Origin: Hirudo medicinalis
Lineage: Eukaryota > Annelida > Clitellata > Hirudinida > Hirudinidae
NCBI GenBank assembly: GCA_011800805.1
Contig: MPNW01000077.1
Coordinates: 74,317-138,316, forward strand
Length of the DNA: 64,000 nucleotides
Direction of reading: 5' to 3'
The notes below the pieces were generated by a model. That model had not been told where the DNA came from and made no database searches. It saw only the letters and a list, made by a program, of their open reading frames with translations. Each line of letters begins with the position of its first letter. The first letter of the stretch is position 1. This document shows, one piece after another, positions 9,330 to 21,128 of the stretch. A program made the translations under genes and the position numbers.

Positions 9330-12300
9330 ATGGCTTCAAGTTTTTCTGCTTGTGAAGATTCAAGTGCAGGTTTTGAGGCCGGCTTTAATGGTCAGACCAG
9401 CAGAACAAATGGTAGTGGTGCCCTCTCTAGTGATGTTAACGACATACCCAGATTTAGAAGGGGTTATTCCCGTTACCCTAAAAGTGGCGGGTATCATGGA
9501 CGAAACAAGGATTATCCACTGAGTAACTCCTACGGTAGTAGCAGACACAATCATAATGAAAACGGCCCTAGTACGAGCAATGTCACAAGCATGGATTACG
9601 GAGTCTATAATTTGACTCGGGGCATTTCGAGAACAAATATATCACAGCCAAATGGAGGCACCAACAACCATTCTAAAAGGTATTCAAGAAACAGAGGCCA
9701 GCCTCTCAGAGAAACTGCTGATGATAGAGAGTCCACAAATGCTGACACTATCACCCAATTTAACCACATCCCATCTTATAATTTCCAAGACCATTCAAAT
9801 ATAGATGTTCAGCAGCCAAGGGCACCTAGGAAATGGAATCATAAAAACAATTCAAATTATAATTACCAATCAAATGGTAAATATTATAAAAGACGTGACC
9901 CGAGACATGAAACTCAAGAAGTGTTTGAGAATTGGAGGGAAAATCCATCACACCCAGAAGAACATTGTGATGATAGAAATGCATCAAGCTCCAATGTTGA
10001 TGAAAATCCAAGAGATGGTTCAAGAACTGCTACAAATGACAACTACAAGAACAACAGAAGAGGAAGAAGAGGCAAATGGCCTCACAATGATGGCAGGCAG
10101 AAGTTTCAATCTCAGGTGATCAAGGTCGAAAGGTCCCATGCAGATGAATTTTGTCATAATTCTGATGGCAGAGGCAGAATACAAAATGGAAGAACTAGCA
10201 AAATAAGTGAAAAAACGTTTGAAAACCAAAGAGGTTTGCACATTAATTATTTATCAGCTTATAATAAACTTATTCAACACCATGTCATTTCCAGAGCTAC
10301 TGGAGGAGCAGCTGAGATCAAACACCTGCGAATGCCTGGTCTGTTGCACGGTCCTCAGGAGAACTTCTGCCATGTGGAGCTGTTCCACGTGTTTCAACAT
10401 CTTCCACTTGACGTGCATCAAGAAATGGGCATCTTCTTCGGCCGTGAAAGATCCCCATCTTCAGGTTGCAGAGGAGGAGGCAACAGGAGGAGAGACGTTG
10501 TTTTGGAGGTGTCCAACCTGCCAGAATACCAGCTCCAAATTTCCTAACGAGTACCGATGTTTTTGCAGTGGGTTTCATTTTTATTTTTGTTTACGTGATG
10601 AATCTGCGATTTGCCTTTGTTAACAATGCAAAGTAGCATGTAATTCTTAGCGATTCTCCTTCAATTGTTAGGCAAGCAGCGAGATCCGCCAAATTCGTTC
10701 GACGCCCCTCACAGCTGCGGCGAAGTGTGCGGCAAGAAGAGGGGAGTGCACTGCAAACACCCTTGCAACATTCTCTGCCATCCTGGCCCGTGTCCACCAT
10801 GCTTGGCCATGGTTTCCACCACTTGTGGGTGTGGCAAGCAGAACACGTACACCAAGTGCAATACGTCCGTCGATCTGAAGTGAGTCGATAATTCATATTT
10901 CATTGTTGATCGGCTAAATCTTGGTTGTGGATATTTATGCTCGTTATGTCGGAAATATTGTTCGTAATAATTTGATCACAATTCGACTGCCCAGGTGCCA
11001 AGAGGCATGTAATAAGTCGCTCAACTGTGGCAATCACATTTGTCTCGACGTCTGTCACAAAGGATCTTGTCTGCCCTGCCCCGTCAAAGTGGTACGAACC
11101 TGCCATTGCGGCAAAAAGACCGGAGAGGTGGCCTGCGGGTCGAAGGAGTCTTTCGAAAGGTCGGTATGGCATGTTTCAAATCACTTTCTTTTGAATCTTT
11201 TTTGAATCCGGTCACATGATGTGATTATGTATGATGTGATTTATGTGCTATCAATATTTAAAAAAAAATTATTATCATGATATTATTATGCTGTGATATC
11301 AAATATACAATTATATTTCTTGATTCAAGAAATGACAATTGTTACAAAACATATAAAAGAATTTTAACAGCTTTCATTTCTTATTTTTAACAATGTCACG
11401 TCAACAGCTCGTATTCCTGCTTGGGAACGTGCGGTAAACTGATGGATTGCGGGAATCATTCGTGCACGAAGACGTGCCATCCCGATGAGTGCGACGAGTG
11501 CCTTCTCAAGCCCGAACTCGTCGACCGCTGTGCTTGCGGAAAGTCAGACGTGAAAACGCTTCTCCTGCAAGCAAAGGAAAGTGAAACAGCTCCACCAATA
11601 GAAGTCCCGCCATGTACTTCGACCAATAAAAAGCTGAAGAAGAAAAAGAAGAAAGACAATGTCGAAGAGACGAAAGGCGAGGAATGTTCGGGGGAAATTC
11701 TGTGGCCGAGAACGTCTTGCCTCGACCCTCTGCCCAGGTGTAGGCAGGTGTGCGGCAAAGAACTCCCCTGTGGGACTGAAGGTCGGTTTGTGTTATGGAT
11801 GTAACTTGTTGCAAATACTCATATCATTACAATGTAACATTGTTGCAAATAGTCTCATTGTCATCATTTTACTTGTTCAGAAAACAAACACCACTGTAAG
11901 AAGAAGTGCCACAACGGACTGTGTCTGGATTGCCACGAAACGTCCAAAGTCCTCTGCGCTTGTCGGTCGGCCACGATGGAAGTCACGTGCAAGGAGCTGC
12001 TGTCCAAGATGAATCAAGGCCAACAAATCAAGTGCAACCGTCGATGCAACAAGAAGCTATCGTGCGGAAAACACAAGTGCAACGCCAATTGTTGTACCGA
12101 CGCCGATCACGTGTGTCCAAAAATGTGCAAACGTGAGTTCCATTTCTTGCTACTGCGGCGTTGTTAAGCAATGCAGGCCGACTTTGTGCTTCTCAGTTCG
12201 TTACGACCCGAAACGAATCAAGCAGACATTGATTCATTTGATTGACGCCTCAAGTTTAAAGTCGATGGATCGACATCTCAATAATGACAACCAATTCGAT

Positions 12301-13833
12301 CGATCCATTTTCAGGTAAACTCTCCTGCGGTTTGCACGAATGCACGGAACGTTGCCACTCCGGCAACTGCGACAGATGCTGGTTCACGAGTTTCGAGGAG
12401 CTGACCTGCAGGTGCGGGGCCTCGGTGACCTACCCTCCCGTACCCTGCGGTACTAAACGGCCCGCCTGTCAGAGATTCTGCACGAGGGAACATTCGTGCA
12501 ATCACGAGGTGGTGGTTGAACCCTTGTTAATGATTTTGATTATTTTGACATGTGCGACTAAATTAGACTAAATGCTTAGAGTTAGACACTGAAAAGCATA
12601 GAGATAAATTGTCTTAACATAATTATTGTAACACTTAAATAAAGCCCATCGAGTGCTTGTGTTTTTGTAGTCGTTGCCCATTTTTTTGTAGGTTCGCCAC
12701 AGCTGCCACGACGAGGCCGAGTGCCCCCCTTGCGTTCAACTGACCGAAAGAATGTGTTTGTGTGGCAAGGAGCTTCGGAAGAACGTGCCCTGCTACCTGA
12801 GGGAGGTTCGGTGCGGCAACCTCTGCTGCAAAGTCCTTCCGTGCGGCAGTCACTTCTGTCAGAGGTCCTGCCATAATGTAAGTGCTATTGTCTCTTCTCT
12901 CTAATATTAAGATACTTTCTTATGCTTTTTTAATTTTAGTCTGTATTTTAGTTTGAAAATTATTCTTAAATGCGAATGAATTTGTATGGATTATAATTAA
13001 ATGTGTTTGTTCATTCTTTTCAACAGGGTCCTTGTTTGGATGATCTGAATCCAAAATGCACCCAACCTTGTCAGCTCTCCAGGCCGTCGTGCAACCACCC
13101 GTGCCTGGCTCCTTGCCATGCCGACGAACCGTGTCCGAAGACGGATTGCTCTGCCGAGGTTCAGGTGACGTGCGATTGCGGTAGAAAGGAGGGCAAGATA
13201 CCCTGCATGAAAGGTATGTTAATATAAAATGCATGTTCGTTAACATAATTTATGCCAATTTTTAAACTTTATACCTTATCACATTATGTGAAGTGGACAA
13301 AATATTTTACATAATATCATAGATTTGAAATTGCAACTTCATCACAACTATAAACTCTCATTTATGTTGATTTATTAACTTTTATAATCAGAGAGCAGCA
13401 GCGACAGCAACAAAATCACTTCAAGATTCTGGTTGTCAAGGTCTCTAAGCTCTGACATCCTCACAGCTAATAATAGGTTGGTAATAACAATGTTTTTATT
13501 TAAATCATTGTGCTTAATTCAAATTTTGTATTCTTCTCTTAGAATTCCTTGCGACAAGGAATGCACCATCTACCAAAGAAACAAAAGGTTTGCTGAAGCT
13601 TTGGACATCAAGGATGCCAACCTCTCTTCTGAGCCCGAATTCCAGCCTAACTACTCTGACTTCCTCAAGGACTACACCAAGAAGAATGCTTTCTTTGTGT
13701 CCAAAATTGAATATGACTTGCAACAGCTGGTCAAGAGCACCAAGATGGTGAGTTGATAACAATTGTGGTGATGACGAACATGACATAGACACATTCAACA
13801 AGTGTGTCCTTAACTAGTTCGAAGTGATCGAAT

Positions 13834-13864
<31 letters not shown>

Positions 13865-14451
13865 ATATATAAATTCAAATTTTCAGCTACAAAACGACAA
13901 CGACCGCAAAATGCATTCGTTCAAGATCATGAAGAAGGAGCAGAGGCAAGTCATTCATGAACTGGCTGAGTGCTATGGAGTTGAGACTGAAAGCCAAGAT
14001 GAAGAGCCTTACAGGAATGTTGTCGCCAGGGCTACAAAGTCAGTCAACGTTCTTTTAAAACATTTAAATTTTCTTACATCCACACTGATTAACATTCATT
14101 TATTTGTTGCAGGAGTAGATGTCGGCTGCCTAAGACTTTCCTAGCAGGAAACCTAAGCACGACACAAAAGTAAGTTTCTGCTTCGCTTGGTCACAGTTGT
14201 GACTGGCAATTTTCCATGTGTTTAGTGCTTAAACTTTGCTATCGTTCTCATCGCCCCTATTTTCAACATTCAGGCCGAGCACTCCAACTACCGGCTACAC
14301 CTTACCGAGACCTGCTGCTTCTGCGTCGGCCAAGACTCAAACATCATTGCCATCTACTGCCAGACCACTGCCTCAGGTCAGAAGGCCCGTCATCGACTAC
14401 TTCGATTATGAGGTTGATCACCCTTCATCCAAAACATGTTTGTTTAAATAG
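9330..14451 (+). CDS. NFX1: NFX1: RING/NF-X1-type zinc-finger transcriptional regulator
   Basis: Fourteen exons join in phase to 1,139 residues (human ~1,120): 9330-10233, 10295-10567, 10672-10879, 10995-11159, 11408-11781, 11881-12132, 12315-12508, 12692-12877, 13027-13213, 13392-13476, 13543-13747, 13887-14038, 14113-14169, 14274-14451. Residues 1-301 are low-complexity Asn/Arg/Ser-rich. A RING-like finger follows (about 313-375; [21 protein letters not shown]), then an array of NF-X1 fingers (about 380-910; e.g. [37 protein letters not shown]), an R3H region (about 1012-1061; [15 protein letters not shown]) and the conserved C-terminal [11 protein letters not shown]1 proteins bind promoter DNA and mRNA-linked partners, with E3-ligase activity assigned to the RING. 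The PABP-binding PAM2 motif of vertebrate NFX1 was not found at the N-terminus. Confidence 0.95.
13831..13862. repeat. (AT)n microsatellite in NFX1 intron 11
   Basis: A run of about 14 AT dinucleotides sits ~25 bp upstream of the exon 12 acceptor. Confidence 0.9.
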
Positions 14452-15162
14452 ATCCGTTAATGCAACCTAAACCATATTTATTTACATAAACCTGAATGCG
14501 TGGCTCAAAATGCTTAATGAGCGAGCCATTTAGTTAGTTTAGAGGGTTTTTGTTTAGTTGTGGTTCTTGCAACAAACAACTTGTGGCTTTTGGTTTTGAT
14601 GCAGACTTAAAACAATGCAACAGTTTCTTTTGGAAGATGACTTTAGTTAAGTTCATAAAAACACAAGCTTTGGTGATTTTTGTAATTATTGGAACACATC
14701 ATGCCTCACAACACACATGTACACTCGACCAACCAGGCTGAGTCGAAAGCTCCACGAAACAAAGTGTCATAGTTTTTAAGCTTAAATGTGGGAAACTGAT
14801 TGGAAATCCATTTGAAACCGACGACCTTTTCATGATCACGAGTAGGGGTTAAGACGACCAAGATTCGAAGCCATCCACGGGCAGATCCAATTACAAACAA
14901 TTAGAGGCCTAACAACTTTCTACACACGACACTTTCTTTACATCGTCGTTAAATTAAAGATTAATCGTAAGGTTGGCGTGAATTAAAGCAAGTTCTTTCC
15001 TTCTTTAGGACATCATGACCAAGCTCATAAAATAATTCTAATTTAGAACTCGTGCTGGCATTGCACATCTCTGCTAAGTAGTTCGATGGAGCTCAAGATC
15101 ATCCCGGAGAGGATGCAACAAACAGCACTGTAATAAAAAGATCGAAAGGTTTCCTCTTCACG
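14452..15162. other. Convergent 3' region between NFX1 and ENSA/ARPP19
   Basis: The two genes face each other across 711 bp between stop codons; both 3' UTRs must end here. No canonical AATAAA close to either stop was found. An ATTAAA near 14954 (+) and a TTTATT near 14475 (AATAAA on the minus strand) are candidates. No other feature is seen. Confidence 0.6.
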
Positions 15163-16168
15163 TTAAGAGGGGTTGGCCAGTTTGCTTTGGAGCGGTCCAA
15201 CCTTTTTGTGGGGCACAGTCTCAGGGGTTGGTATGGCTTCTCCTGTCTGCCCCAGAATCATGGTTGGTTTCTGTCCTGCATGTAGCTTGGCTCCTGGACC
15301 CACTTTTGCCTTGGCCATGTTGTAGTCACCAGAATCAAAATATTTGTTCTGAAAATTATAATTATTATTAAAAAAATTATAATACAGATGTTTAGCAGGA
15401 AAATAGATATGGCTAATGCATATTGATGGCTTTGCAACAGAAAGCCCCAAAATTCCAAGAGACGAATTGAGTTTAATCTCTGTAACATTTTCAGAAGGCA
15501 ACATGATGCATTTTAAAAAAATTCTTATTTCTTTCTGTTATGTCTACAAATAGCAATATTTTAAACAGATATCCTCTCAACTTAATATTAATAACTGAGA
15601 AATATAAAGGCAAACGATCAGACATTAAATTCATACAATTGTTGAAGATTCATATTACAACTAGGACTTCTAGCAAAGTAAGAAATTGCTAAAGAATAAA
15701 GTAAATCAAATTGAAATTCACTCCTCTTGAAAGTCTCTTCTGTAATAACTCTGAGGAGCCAGTGCCCTTCAAGGCTGGGTATCTAGCCTTCAACTTCTCT
15801 TCCTCTTCTTTCAATTTCTCATTTACTTGCTGTTTGAATTCAAATTTATCATACATTGAAAAATAATGTTGTTCTAACTACGATAAGGGCATTGTGAATA
15901 TTTTATAACTAGGGGAGAGCATCATGTGTTTGAAATCATCAAGTGGTACATCAAAACTTAACCTCTATGTCAACCCTAAATTAACACCACTTTCTCATAA
16001 GATGACAAGGATATTTAGTGATGTAAATAGTAATTATATGAGTAAATCTGTAAATACCCTCCTTTCTTCGGCTAACTCTTCCTCAGTTATTGTTTGCTCT
16101 ACTTCATCGTCATCGTCACAGTATTCGTCACAGTGTTTTCTGACTTGTTTTTCCACAGATTCCGACAT
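15163..16168 (-). CDS. ENSA: Alpha-endosulfine/ARPP19 family PP2A-B55 inhibitor
   Basis: Three exons, 16168-16058, 15829-15722 and 15348-15163, join in phase 0 to 134 residues (human ENSA 121, ARPP19 112). The N-terminus is acidic; exon 2 has EEEEKLKARYP and LLQKRLSRG. Exon 3 opens with the family signature NKYFDSGDYNMAKAK, in which Ser79 is the Greatwall/MASTL site; once phosphorylated, family members inhibit PP2A-B55 and allow mitotic entry. The C-terminus HKKVGPLQSKLANPS aligns with the RKPSLVASKLAG end of ARPP19, but the PKA-site serine is replaced by Gly, so the known PKA input seems absent. ENSA and ARPP19 are vertebrate duplicates; this is presumably the single ancestral-type gene. It converges on NFX1. 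Confidence 0.95.
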
Positions 16169-17884
16169 TTTCCGAGTTCCAAATAAGCAAATGGTGGCTA
16201 CTCAAAACGTTTCGACCCTCAGTTCAAATAAAAGTTATCGGACGAAGCGCGAGAAAGAAACACTCAAAATGCCGGACTAATAAAAACACCCAAAAATCTT
16301 AGTGACAAACACACCAACTAACTTAATTAACAAATTAAATAAAACAAGAGTAGTTTTGAGTTTTAAATATTACTCTCGAAGTTTAATTCACGATTTTTTA
16401 CTAAGGCATTAAGAGCGGACCTTGCAATGATCAAATAAAATCTGCTTGGGTCCATTGGCAAAATTTTATTAAAAAAAATTAAAAAAATTAATAATTGTTG
16501 TTGAAAACAAATTTGATTTTTATTTATAAAAAATTTAAAAGTTTGAAGATGTCTCACTACTTTTCCAGGTGGAAGAAGTCCTTCCGAAGGAAAATTTTTG
16601 CTTAACCCTTTCAAAATTTTTCTAAAATTAGAAGGTCATCTGCATCTTTTTTAATTTTCAATCTCTCGGGTAATTTTCAATTTGAGGGTTCAATATTGGA
16701 AAATTCACTTGGTGGTGGAGGATGCAAAGGAGTAACAAAGAAATGCATATAATTTATCGCTTGTCATATTTTAGATATTTTACCAACATCTGTACTAGTT
16801 TTAAAGCTAGTCTGTAAATGTCAGTTTGCAGCATTGTCATTGGCTTCACTATGCTTGAGGACTTATTAAAGTCAAATATCCAGAAGTTAATGCCAGCCAT
16901 CATTTTAGTTACAGTAATGTGACTTTCTTAATATCGACACAATGCAAGACGGTTGACTATTGCTTTCCCTTAAGGAGTGTAGATTATTGAAATGATATGA
17001 ATAGAATTTTGTGGAATCAATATGTCAATAAAAATAAATTAATACTTCGATTTAAATTGAAATTCATTGTAATCTTATCTCATTAATGTTATAATATTAA
17101 ATATTTTAATACTATCCGATCGTTGACTACATTTAGTTTTTGTAGCAGACGCCTGTTCTTGATGCTGTCTAATATTTCGACGTCTCAAGCTTAAAAGGCG
17201 CTTTTTAAGGACATTTGGAACAACTTTACTAAAGAAAACATTTTTAAAGGCATGTCGCGCTTTCAGAGTTCAATCGTTCAAATAAAACTAATAAACGCGC
17301 GATATAGATTTGTGTAAATGAAAACATAAATTTGAACATTACAATCTGAAAATTATGCTACAAATGTCGTACAAAAATACTTTAAAGTCTTTTGAATTAT
17401 TTCAGGTTTCCGAATTTCGAAGTGCACGATTAGGAAAATTGGTGACAAATAATCGGTGCTATTTCATATCAAAGTAACCCAAAAAGAATGAATAGTAATT
17501 AATCATAAGAATACACATTTTGAAACTGCTTCTTCGCGGCACATGTGTTTGCCAGTAGCAATTCGCTACTTTAAAAAAATGCTTTAAGAAACAAAATGGA
17601 AACTATGTCGAGCACCAATGATCCTATCAGTGAATCTCTAAATATGTAACCAATTTATGCGCTCATTCATCTTCTATAATTGCCTAACGATTCACGTATG
17701 CAATCACAATCGTTCTACGAGAATGAGATCGATCAAGTAAAAATCCTTTTCAAAGATTTTTCAAAACAAGTCAGATGTACAAGGAGACAGTGAACCGATA
17801 GCTGAAAGAAAGAATATTTCAAGTAATTTTTGCTTTCAATCACCCTTTTCAATTCTTGATTCGTAAAGTGTTGGATGGATTTGT
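16169..17884. other. Spacer upstream of ENSA/ARPP19
   Basis: AT-rich sequence with no recognisable exon on either strand. The ENSA promoter should be at its left end. No TATA box, repeat or RNA gene was recognised. Confidence 0.5.
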
Positions 17885-18144
17885 TTAGGCGACCGTCAAA
17901 GTGGACTGGGCTTTGATGTTCTGAGACTGGATAAAGGAGTCCTGTCCAAGAGAAACTGGGGTAACAACGATGCTGGGACTGGCCGATCTTCTACGAAATT
18001 CGTTCTTCTCCTTGGAACACCGACGAGTCAAGAAACTTTGACTGCTGAGCTTATTTTGTAACAACGGAGTCAACGTCGCTGCTTTCTTGGCCGGCGTTGG
18101 AGTAGATGGAGCATCAACAGGACGAGGGAGATTGTTTGAGAAGG
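17885..18144 (-). CDS. Probable terminal exon of an unidentified gene
   Basis: The minus-strand frame follows a good acceptor (TTATTCTTCCAACAG) and ends with TAA at 17885. The exon is less AT-rich than its surroundings and encodes about 86 residues, basic and Ser/Thr/Pro-rich: FSNNLPRPVDAPSTPTPAKK, then TPLLQNKLSSQSFLTRR and RRRSASPSIVVTP. It must enter in phase 1. No upstream exon in a matching phase was identified; the next minus-strand exon-like segment (18385-18522) fits only in a different frame. The product is unknown; the basic, phospho-site-like text suggests an unstructured cytoplasmic tail. Confidence 0.5.
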
Positions 18145-18384
18145 CTGTTGGAAGAATAAATAACAATAATAACAATATAATAACATTATAATAACGTTAT
18201 GTTGTAATAACATGAACGATTTAGACGATCAGAAATACTGCAAACAATTTCGAGTCAGTGGTTTCACAGAGGTTACGTTACTTAGGCTGACGATTGGTTT
18301 GATTTTGAAAGTTATCGTTTAATTCAAGTGCCAGAAACTAATAAAATAACATAATTGAATTTTTTTTTATAAAATTATTTACTT

Positions 18385-18522
18385 CTAAATAATTACATAT
18401 CTAGAAACAATTAATGCTCCAATCAGGAAAAACCCAAGGGTACCATTCGAGACGGTCAGGAAATTTCCGTGCATAATGGGAGCATTGGTCGGGTTTGTGG
18501 GAATTCGATGGATGTTGGAGTT
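18385..18522 (-). CDS. Possible terminal exon with a GPI-anchor-like C-terminus
   Basis: After an acceptor (CTTTCACAG) the minus-strand frame reads NSNIHRIPTNPTNAP, then NFLTVSNGTLGFFLIGALIV and SRYVII before TAG. A small-residue stretch (VSNG) followed by a C-terminal hydrophobic segment is the pattern of a GPI-anchor signal, so this may be the last exon of a secreted, lipid-anchored protein. A second frame through the same bases (starting LQHPSNSHKPDQ) is also open almost to the end, so the coding frame is not certain. Upstream exons were not found. It could be an alternative 3' end of the gene using 17885-18144 only if spliced from different donors, because the phases differ. Confidence 0.4.
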   Translation of the reverse strand, partial: NSNIHRIPTNPTNAPIMHGNFLTVSNGTLGFFLIGALIVSRYVII

Positions 18523-20393
18523 CTGTGAAAGGGATTTACCTGGAATAATGAATAATTAAGATGAAATGAACGGTTAGTAATCATTTCAAATGTGTTCCTT
18601 GCAACCAGCCAGAAATTGAACAAACAAAATCAGATGACAGACGCCGGCAAAATGACAAATGGCTTAAAAGATGAAAAAGGTTCATCTAATTGGCTGATTT
18701 ATATCACCACTGGCTACCAAAGTAAGAAATAAAAAGATGAAATTTTCAGACGTCAATTAGCAACAGCGCAGTCCTGCCAATGCAGCGTGTTTTCGCCTGT
18801 CAATTATTTATGGAAGCTGAAATTTCTATTCTAATTTTTCAGGATTATCGCGAACCTCTAATTTGGTTTTATTTTGCAATCTTTACAAAATCGAAATTGC
18901 TGAAATAACTGCTCAGGCATTCATGCACGGATGCATTCATGCATGGACGAATGAATCCCCTTTTAGAGTTGGACATGAGTTTAAAATTACTTTCAAAGAG
19001 TCGTATATTCCAAGTCCATGAATGATTTAGATGACCAGGTCTTATCTGGAGCCAATCCCGTCATTTTAAGAACCTGGTCTTCAATTAAATCAGGAAGCGA
19101 AAGGAAGATGCTTTATCTGAGGATGGAGTGGTAAGAAATATTATCTAAATTTTCAATAATATTGAAAGACCAACTTAGTCTTCTATTGCACAACGGCTTT
19201 CCTACTAATTAGTGACTTGGCTTAACCATCTGTTCTTTCCTCGGTCATGAGAATAATGAGATACTGTAAGACTGCTTAAGCTGGCTCGGACCTGGTCATG
19301 TTTTGAAGGAAATTGGCCCCTATAGCTAATTGGATCTCATATTTCCTATGTCAGAGAATTTCTCATTATTGAGCTTTCACTCATTCATTTATTCTTCCTG
19401 CCTTCGTTAGAAAAACCATGTTTCCTTGAGACATCCGCCCTTTATTTGTATTCCTCCTCTCCCACAATCTAGCGTTCCGAGTACGAGTTCATCCGATCTA
19501 TCAAGCAACGCATGAACTTGATGAAAACACCTCCAATGACGTCAATTGGAAGTGATATGTCAACTGATTTGTCAGTAAACAGTTGAGTTCTCGTGTGTTG
19601 ATGGAACTCATGAGTGAAATATTTGCTTACACCGACCTATCTCTGTAACATAAGGACCCTTCCATCACTTAGATAGATGATGCGTAATATTTACAAAAGC
19701 AATCATCATCGTCGTCGTCGTCGCCGCCATCCTCGTCGTCGTCGTCAGCAGCAGGAAATTGAAATGGATTCAATCATTCTGATTGCATTTCGATGGCCTC
19801 AAGCGTAAAACTTAATTAAAACTTAATCGTTCGTGTCATGAAATTTCAATTGTTTCCTTAAAACTGAAAAACATTGAAACTTTAAGACTTAAAAACGTAA
19901 ACTCCGCATGTCGTGAGGAGGAGCAGTGCTGGAGGAATGAAATTAAAATAAAACCCCACCGACATCTTGGACCGTCTCCCAGGTCGGTGTTAATTTTAGT
20001 TATTTCCACGGAATTCAATCCCTCGAATTTCAGCTCCAATCAGGATTTTTTTTTTAAGTAATTCGACCATTTTTTCAGACTTAACTGAAATGTACGTGGA
20101 ATTTATCTCAGACGAACTATGATCTGCCATTTTGTCCTGCTTCGAAGCCATCCCACTGCAACTTTTGATGTGACATTGGTGTGACATACTTGTGACGTCC
20201 TCAATGGTCACGTAATAATTGTGAAATTATAACAAAGAGTAATAAAAATTAATATCAAGTGATAACAGGTGGGTCATACTTCATGATGGTGATGATGATG
20301 ACGACGATGACAATGATGATGACGATGACGATGATGATGACGATGACGATGACAATGATGATGACGACGATGATGATGGTGTATTGCGCCAAA

Positions 20394-20513
20394 GACTTGA
20401 AGATCTCCTGCAGGACATGATGGATGGCCTGCGAAGGCATTTCACATGGTTGTAAAACATGTGCTCCTACGCCATTTACATAGATCCTCAACTCCTCCAC
20501 ATTCTTCCGCCAA
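20394..20513 (-). CDS. Weak exon candidate, unidentified
   Basis: On the minus strand an acceptor-like GATTGACAG precedes a frame reading SDWRKNVEELRIYVNGVGAH, then VLQPCEMPSQAIHHVL and QEIFKSLAQYT, before running into a GAT/CAT microsatellite. Base composition differs from the neighbouring repeats and the residues are well mixed. A GTAAAT donor inside the frame (after ELRIY) is an alternative end. No family is recognised. It could be an exon of the gene with terminal exons at 17.9-18.5 kb, or a transposon-protein remnant. Confidence 0.25.
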
Positions 20514-20966
20514 TCACTCTGTCAATCCCCTCCTCATTCTCACTATCGGTTTATTATAATTTGTGTCATTTGAATAAATGAAATTAATACTTTCATAGCT
20601 CCTGTTATTTACTAAATAATTAGTAATTATTGTTTAAGGTTTTCTCCCCTGCTATGATTCACTTATTGCACCAACGGGCCATTGGGTCTTATTATTACAG
20701 TTAATAATTTATGTTAATGAGCTTCATTCATCTCCTTGACTAATTATTCTTCTTTCCATCTCCATGTTTTCCAGTTGGTTGGTGGTTGAGGGATCCTCTT
20801 GAAAGCAGCTGAGGATGAATTTAATTTTAATTTCACATCTTTTCAGCATCGATTGTCGGAGGTGGACATCTGTCGAGATATTTCCATGGCAAGTTATGCT
20901 AGTAGTTGCCGGAAGAAGGTCGTGATAGTTGCAAGGTGGTGGCAACACAGCAACATTGCACTCTGA

Positions 20967-21047
20967 TGACATCATCATCATCATCGTCATCATCGTCATC
21001 ATCCATCGTCATCATCATCGTCATCATCGTCATCATCGTCATCATCG

Positions 21048-21083
<36 letters not shown>

Positions 21084-21128
21084 CCATCATCATCGTAATC
21101 GTCATCGTCATCGTCACCATCATCGCAA
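20967..21128. repeat. (CAT/CGT)n microsatellite
   Basis: About 160 bp of imperfect catcatcat and catcgt units. Frames on both strands give His, Ser, Ile, Asp or Met runs, which are not genes. Confidence 0.95.

Noticed and set aside
10207..10623. Separate 138-residue frame inside NFX1
   Set aside because: It is NFX1 exon 2 read through the 62-bp... short flanking introns; the true exon is 10295-10567.
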